Below, piece after piece: positions 60,107-64,000 of a stretch of DNA of 64,000 nucleotides. Every line of letters begins with the position of its first letter. Within the stretch, counting starts at the first letter, position 1. The stretch comes from Steroidobacteraceae bacterium (GTDB lineage Bacteria; Pseudomonadota; Gammaproteobacteria; Steroidobacterales; Steroidobacteraceae): the NCBI GenBank assembly GCA_019634895.1, contig JAHCAM010000005.1, positions 1-64,000 of the forward strand. The letters are read 5' to 3'. Made by a program: the position numbers and the translations under genes. Under the pieces are notes generated by a model. That model saw only the letters and a program-made list of their open reading frames with translations, was not told the DNA's origin and made no database searches.

Positions 60107-62975
60107 CCGGTTGCGGCTCGGCGCCCGCGACCATCACGCGCTCCCACACCGCGGCGACCCGGGCGCGCAGGCCCGCGAACTCGTCCCCGGCCACCAGCGC
60201 GGGGCGCTGCTCCAGCGACAGGTGATGCGCGGCCTGCCGGTAACGGCGATAGGCGTCCACCAGCAGGTCGATGACGCGGTGGTCCACGAGCGCAGCCGAG
60301 CCGACCGATTCCAGGTGGCGGATCGTGTCGGCGAACTCGGCCAGCGGCGGGTGCCCGCGCACGGATCGCAGCACCCAGTACTGGGCCAGGAACTCGATGT
60401 CGGCGATGCCGCCGCGGTCGTGCTTGAGGTCGAAGCGCGCGTCGGGCGCGCGGGCGTGCTCCGCGCGCATGCGCTCGCGCATCTCGCGGATGTCCTCGCG
60501 CAGCGTGTCGCGGCGCACCGCCTGCATCAGCACCTCGCGGCGGATCCGCTCGAAGCGCGCGCCGACTGCGGCATCGCCCGCGACCCAGCGCGAGTGCAGC
60601 AGCGCCTGGTGCTCCCAGGTCCAGGCCTCCTGCACCTGGTAGGCGGCAAAGGCGTCGATCTGCGTGAACGCGAGTCCGCCCTTGCCGGATGGCCGCAACC
60701 GCACGTCCACTTCGTAGAGGCGGCCCGCCGGCGTGTGCACGGTCAGCAGGTGCACGAGCCGCTGCGCCAGGCGCAGGAAGAACACCTCGTTGTCCACCGT
60801 CTTTGCGCCCGCGGTCTGCTGCCGCTCGCCCGCCGCGTCGTGCAGGAACACCAGGTCCAGGTCCGAGCCGTAGCCCAGCTCCATGCCGCCGAGCTTGCCG
60901 TAGCCCGCGATCGCGACCCGGACTGCGCGCTCGACCGCGTCCTCCACGCAGCGCGGCTCGCCAAAACCTCCGACGGTGTGCCGCCAGGCGAGCGCCAGCG
61001 CCTGTTCGAGGATCAGCTCGGCCACGTCGGTCAGCCGGTCGCTCACCTGCATCAGCGGCAGCCGGCCGGTGAGGTCCAGCATGGCGATGCGGAACATCGC
61101 GGCGCGGCGGAAGTGCCGCAGCGCGTCCACCTGCCGCTCCTCGTCGCTGCCCGCGTGTTCCAGGCGCGCGGCGAGCTCGTGCTCGAACTGTTCCCGGTCG
61201 GGCAGCGTCTCGAGCACGCGCTCGTCGAGCAACTCGTCGAGCAGCAGCGGGTGGGCGGCCACCTGGCGCGCAAGGTAGTCGCCCATGCCGCAGATCCGGG
61301 CCAGCCTGCCGAGCGCCGCGGCGTTCTCGTTGAGCAGCGCCAGGTAGGCCGTGCGCCCGCCGATCGCCTCGACGATGCGCAGCAGCCGCGCGAGCACGGT
61401 CTTGGCGTCGGCGCGGCGCCCGCCGGCGCTCTGCGCAATCTGCGCCAGCATGCGCGGCACGAGCGTCGCCAGCCGCCTGCGGCCGTACTCGTCCAGGCGG
61501 CGGAAGTACGACGACTGGCGCAGCTCGAGCAGCATGCGCGCCATATCGGCCGCGTCCTCCAAGCCGGGCGCTGCGATCTCCTGCGTGAGTCGCTGCAGGT
61601 CGGGCTCCGGCCCCCACAGCGCATCGAGCGCCGCGGGCGGCGTGCCGCGCCCGCCGGGACCGGGCGCCACGCCTTCGAAGTGCGCGGTCACCATCCTGCG
61701 CCGCGCCGTGAGCGCGCCGGCGAGTTCGTCCCAGGAACCCGCATCCATGGCGGCCGCCAGCCGCTCGCGGCCGAGGGCATCCCCCGGCAGCCGGTGCGTC
61801 TGCTCGTCCGCCGCCATCTGCAGCCGGTTCTCGACGCGGCGCAGGAAGCGGTAGCCGTCCTCGAGCTCGGCGACGGCGGCGGCGGACAGCAGCTTGGCGC
61901 CGGCCAGGCGCGGCAGCACGGCCAGCAGCGAGGGCGACTGAAGCGCCGGCTCCGACCCGCCGCGGATCAGCTGCTGCGACTGTACGACGAACTCGATCTC
62001 GCGGATGCCGCCCGGACCCAGCTTGATGTCGTCCTCGAGCTCGCGGCGCGCGACCTCGCGCGCGATCATCGCCTTCATTTCGCGCAGGCTCTCGAACACG
62101 CCGAAGTCGAGGTAGCGCCGGTACACGAATGGCCGCACGACGTCGTCGTAGAGGCCGCGGTAGGCTGCCTCCCCGGTCACTGCGCGAGCCTTCACCCAGG
62201 CATAGCGCTCCCAGTCGCGGCCGTGCTTCTGCAGGTACTCCTCGAATGCGGCGAAGCTGACCACCAGCGGCCCGGACTCGCCGAGCGGCCGCAGCCGCAT
62301 GTCCACGCGGAACACGAAGCCCTCGGCGGTGCGCGCGTCGAGCAGGCGGATCAGCGCCTGCCCGAGCCGGGTGAAGTACTCCTCGTTCGCGATCGGCCGC
62401 CGCCCGTCGGTTTCGCCGGCCTCCGGATGGAGAAAGACCAGGTCGACGTCCGAGGAGAAGTTCAGTTCGCGCCCGCCGAGCTTGCCCATGGCGAGCACCA
62501 CGAGTTCCTGCGCGGCGCCGGATGCGGAGCGCGGCAGGCCATAGCGCGACGCCAGCGACCGCGAGGCGGTTGCGAGCGCCGACCGGATCGCGGCGTCGGC
62601 AAGGTCCGACAGCTCGAGCAGCACTTCGTCCAGCGGCGCCGATCCCGTGAGATCGCGCCAGGCGATGCGCACCATCTCGCGCCGGCGCAGGCGGCGCAGC
62701 GCGTCCATGAACGGCGCCTCGTCGCCGTTGCCGGCGAGCGCCATTGCGAGCTCCGCGATTTCGCCCGGCCGGCGTGCGCGTTCGAGAACCCCGGACGCGG
62801 CCAGTTCCGGCAGCAGTGCCGGCTCGCGGATCGCCGCTTCCGCGACGAATTCGCTCGCGGCGAAGACGCGCGGCACGGCGCCGGCCACGCCGGCCGGAAG
62901 CTGCGCCGGCTCTCCCCCCGCCTCGCGCCAGCGCGCCTGCAGCCGCCCGGCCCGTTCGCGCAACGCAGCCGTCAA
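60102..62975 (-). CDS. glnE: Bifunctional glutamine synthetase adenylyltransferase/deadenylylase
   Basis: Adds or removes AMP on glutamine synthetase under PII control. The 957-residue product has two nucleotidyltransferase domains: deadenylylase GKLGGRELNFSSDVDLVF near residue 164 and adenylyltransferase GKLGGMELGYGSDLDLVF in the C-terminal half. Each is followed by PII-uridylyltransferase-like regions (IKLGPGGIREIEFVVQ; LKHDRGGIADIEFLAQYWVL). TTG 62975 is taken as the start with AGGCAGG just upstream; TTG 62963 is an alternative. The universal stress gene precedes it by 10 bp. Confidence 0.96.
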   Translation of the reverse strand: MTAALRERAGRLQARWREAGGEPAQLPAGVAGAVPRVFAASEFVAEAAIREPALLPELAASGVLERARRPGEIAELAMALAGNGDEAPFMDALRRLRRREMVRIAWRDLTGSAPLDEVLLELSDLADAAIRSALATASRSLASRYGLPRSASGAAQELVVLAMGKLGGRELNFSSDVDLVFLHPEAGETDGRRPIANEEYFTRLGQALIRLLDARTAEGFVFRVDMRLRPLGESGPLVVSFAAFEEYLQKHGRDWERYAWVKARAVTGEAAYRGLYDDVVRPFVYRRYLDFGVFESLREMKAMIAREVARRELEDDIKLGPGGIREIEFVVQSQQLIRGGSEPALQSPSLLAVLPRLAGAKLLSAAAVAELEDGYRFLRRVENRLQMAADEQTHRLPGDALGRERLAAAMDAGSWDELAGALTARRRMVTAHFEGVAPGPGGRGTPPAALDALWGPEPDLQRLTQEIAAPGLEDAADMARMLLELRQSSYFRRLDEYGRRRLATLVPRMLAQIAQSAGGRRADAKTVLARLLRIVEAIGGRTAYLALLNENAAALGRLARICGMGDYLARQVAAHPLLLDELLDERVLETLPDREQFEHELAARLEHAGSDEERQVDALRHFRRAAMFRIAMLDLTGRLPLMQVSDRLTDVAELILEQALALAWRHTVGGFGEPRCVEDAVERAVRVAIAGYGKLGGMELGYGSDLDLVFLHDAAGERQQTAGAKTVDNEVFFLRLAQRLVHLLTVHTPAGRLYEVDVRLRPSGKGGLAFTQIDAFAAYQVQEAWTWEHQALLHSRWVAGDAAVGARFERIRREVLMQAVRRDTLREDIREMRERMRAEHARAPDARFDLKHDRGGIADIEFLAQYWVLRSVRGHPPLAEFADTIRHLESVGSAALVDHRVIDLLVDAYRRYRQAAHHLSLEQRPALVAGDEFAGLRARVAAVWERVMVAGAEPQPV

Positions 62976-62985
62976 GTTGCCTGCC

Positions 62986-63876
62986 TCAGCGGCGGCCCGC
63001 CGGCTTGACGACCAGGACGTCGGTGCCGAGAGCCGGGATCACCTGTTCCGCAGTGCTGCCGACGAAGAAGCGCGGCAGCCCGCGGCGCGCCGCGGTGCCC
63101 ATGACGGTCACCGCGGGCCGCAACTGGCGCGCCAGCCTGGGCAACGCGCGCTCCGGGCGCCCGAGCAGCGCGTGGCGCCGGAAGGCGACGCCGCGCGGCC
63201 CAGCGCGCAGCCGCGCGACCAGGCGCCGCACGGCAACGTGCTCCTGCGCCTTCAGGTACGCCCGCCGGTCCACGATGCCGAGATCCAGCGGCAGCGGCGG
63301 CACCTCGTGCACGTAGGCCGCCTGCGCGGGACCGCCGCAGTTGCGGGTCCACCAGCCCGCTGCCGCGAGCACGCTGCGGTCGATCGCCTGCGCCCGCGCG
63401 GAGCGCGCGCCGGCATTGAGCGTGGCCAGCGCGCCCGCGCCGCCGCGCGCAGCGTCCGGGTTGACGAGCAGCAGCGGCGCGCGCAGTTCGCGCATCAATA
63501 ACCAGTCGCTCGGCACGTACCAGGGCCGGCCGCTCGGGTGATTCGTCTTGACGACCAGGGCGGCCCGGAGCGTCGCTGCGTAGGTGCACAGCCAGTCCGC
63601 CAGCAGCCGGGTCCAGACCACGCGCAACGAAACCGGGACGGCCGCCTCGCGGATGTGCCGTTCGAGCCCCTTCCGGCGCTCGTCGAGCATGCGTCGGGTG
63701 GCCTGGCGGCGGTCGCGCGCGGGCAGCCGCGGGTTGTCGGCGACTGCGGAATCATGGACGAAGCCGATCAGCTCGACGGCGGCGCCGGTCGAGTGCGCGA
63801 TCGAGAGCGCGCGAGCCAGGGCGTGCTGCTCGGTGCCCGTGTCCGCGACCACGACGATGCGTTCGATCCGCTTCAT
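62986..63876 (-). CDS. Tandem-domain universal stress protein (UspE-like)
   Basis: A 296-residue protein with two Usp folds: domain 1 opens RIERIVVVADTGTEQHALAR and ends LLMRELRAPLLLVNPD; domain 2 ends VTVMGTAARRGLPRFFVGST then GTDVLVVKPAGRR. The second half has the GxxxRxxxxxxxxGS-type ATP loop in degenerate form. UspE-type proteins respond to stress and in E. coli sit next to fnr. ATG 63876 directly follows the preceding gene's stop (2 bp); glnE follows. Confidence 0.88.
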   Translation of the reverse strand: MKRIERIVVVADTGTEQHALARALSIAHSTGAAVELIGFVHDSAVADNPRLPARDRRQATRRMLDERRKGLERHIREAAVPVSLRVVWTRLLADWLCTYAATLRAALVVKTNHPSGRPWYVPSDWLLMRELRAPLLLVNPDAARGGAGALATLNAGARSARAQAIDRSVLAAAGWWTRNCGGPAQAAYVHEVPPLPLDLGIVDRRAYLKAQEHVAVRRLVARLRAGPRGVAFRRHALLGRPERALPRLARQLRPAVTVMGTAARRGLPRFFVGSTAEQVIPALGTDVLVVKPAGRR

Positions 63877-63877
63877 G

Positions 63878-64000
63878 TCATGCCCTCCCCAGCAGCCAGG
63901 CCCCGGCAGCGTAGCAGGCGACGATCAGCACGCTGCCAGAGCGCACCAGGCCGGCCCGTTCCCGCAGGCGCGCCAGCATCGCCATCACCCCGAGCGCGAG
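63878..64000 (-). CDS. C-terminal end of a membrane protein, cut by the window edge
   Basis: The last 40 codons of an open frame reaching the window end, finishing at TGA 63880-63878. It reads MLARLRERAGLVRSGSVLIV and continues CYAAGAWLLGRA: a basic loop followed by one membrane helix. Too short to assign. Its stop is 1 bp before the ATG of the UspE-like gene, so both are probably in one transcript. Confidence 0.5.
   Translation of the reverse strand, partial: LALGVMAMLARLRERAGLVRSGSVLIVACYAAGAWLLGRA

Noticed and set aside
60111..63008. A 965-codon open frame on the plus strand opposite glnE
   Set aside because: Antisense shadow; glnE carries both duplicated nucleotidyltransferase motifs and full length.

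Overview
The window is chromosomal core sequence from a very GC-rich gammaproteobacterium. Several gene neighbourhoods are the ones known from Xanthomonadales, Pseudomonadales and related deep-branching groups: TPR protein-lolB-ispE-tRNA-Gln-prs-rplY, gatCAB divergent from mreBCD-mrdA-rodA-mltB-rlpA-dacC, amgK-murU divergent from lptD-surA-pdxA-rsmA, and waaA-kdkA. The Prs protein and the presence of a Kdo kinase next to WaaA look closest to Xanthomonadales-like lineages, but I cannot name a genus. Genes are packed tightly: most neighbours overlap by ATGA, GTGA, TTGA or TGATG, GTG and TTG starts are common, and no gene-free stretch exceeds about 130 bp. I see no phage, insertion sequence, integron, CRISPR array or rRNA operon.

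Layout. 1-4832 (minus): bL25, PRPP synthetase (reading frame broken by 2 bp), tRNA-Gln(TTG), IspE, LolB and a TPR protein. 4910-9304 (plus): HemA, RF1, the RF1 methylase PrmC, a cyclophilin and MtgA. A REP-like palindrome lies over the end of mtgA. 9335-12036 (minus): a two-subunit molybdenum hydroxylase of the isoquinoline oxidoreductase type. 12117-20880 (minus): MetH-MetF, Hsp33 and GatB-GatA-GatC. 21010-30481 (plus): the rod-shape and cell-wall cluster MreBCD, PBP2, RodA, MltB, RlpA, a D,D-carboxypeptidase, a D-amino acid aminotransferase and YbeD. 30436-34349 (minus): LipB, an OsmC-family protein, LipA, MurU and AmgK. 34397-41346 (plus): LptD, SurA, PdxA, RsmA, a universal stress protein, ApaG and ApaH. 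41347-49527: a secreted hypothetical protein, a kynurenine formamidase-like hydrolase with kynureninase, FolA-ThyA-Lgt-RlmI on the opposite strand, and a large thioredoxin-domain protein. 49524-55033: small metabolic genes (GFA-family, MAPEG, a membrane protein, threonine dehydratase, beta-carbonic anhydrase, HD, TfoX-N, HIT, and an ornithine/lysine decarboxylase-like enzyme). 55044-57011: WaaA and Kdo kinase. 57023-59783: tandem tryptophanase and tyrosine phenol-lyase. 59868-64000: a small zinc-finger protein, GlnE, a tandem-domain universal stress protein and the end of a membrane protein cut by the window edge.

How the parts fit. A large share of the window serves the envelope: lipoprotein sorting (Lgt, LolB), LPS assembly (WaaA, KdkA, LptD), outer-membrane protein folding (SurA) and peptidoglycan synthesis, remodelling and recycling (MtgA, PBP2, RodA, MltB, RlpA, DacC, AmgK, MurU). 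Another share is translation (HemA with PrfA and PrmC, GatCAB, tRNA-Gln, bL25, RsmA, RlmI) and one-carbon metabolism (MetH, MetF, FolA, ThyA).

The most distinctive accessory content is amino-acid degradation. A tyrosine phenol-lyase and a tryptophanase sit 7 bp apart behind a good FNR/ANR-like palindrome, and a kynurenine formamidase/kynureninase pair lies about 14 kb away. Other points to check are the prs frameshift, the REP-like element, a set of -10 boxes placed exactly 6 bp before ATG codons (suggesting leaderless mRNAs), and the small overlapping cassettes of uncharacterised genes at 49.5-53.9 kb.
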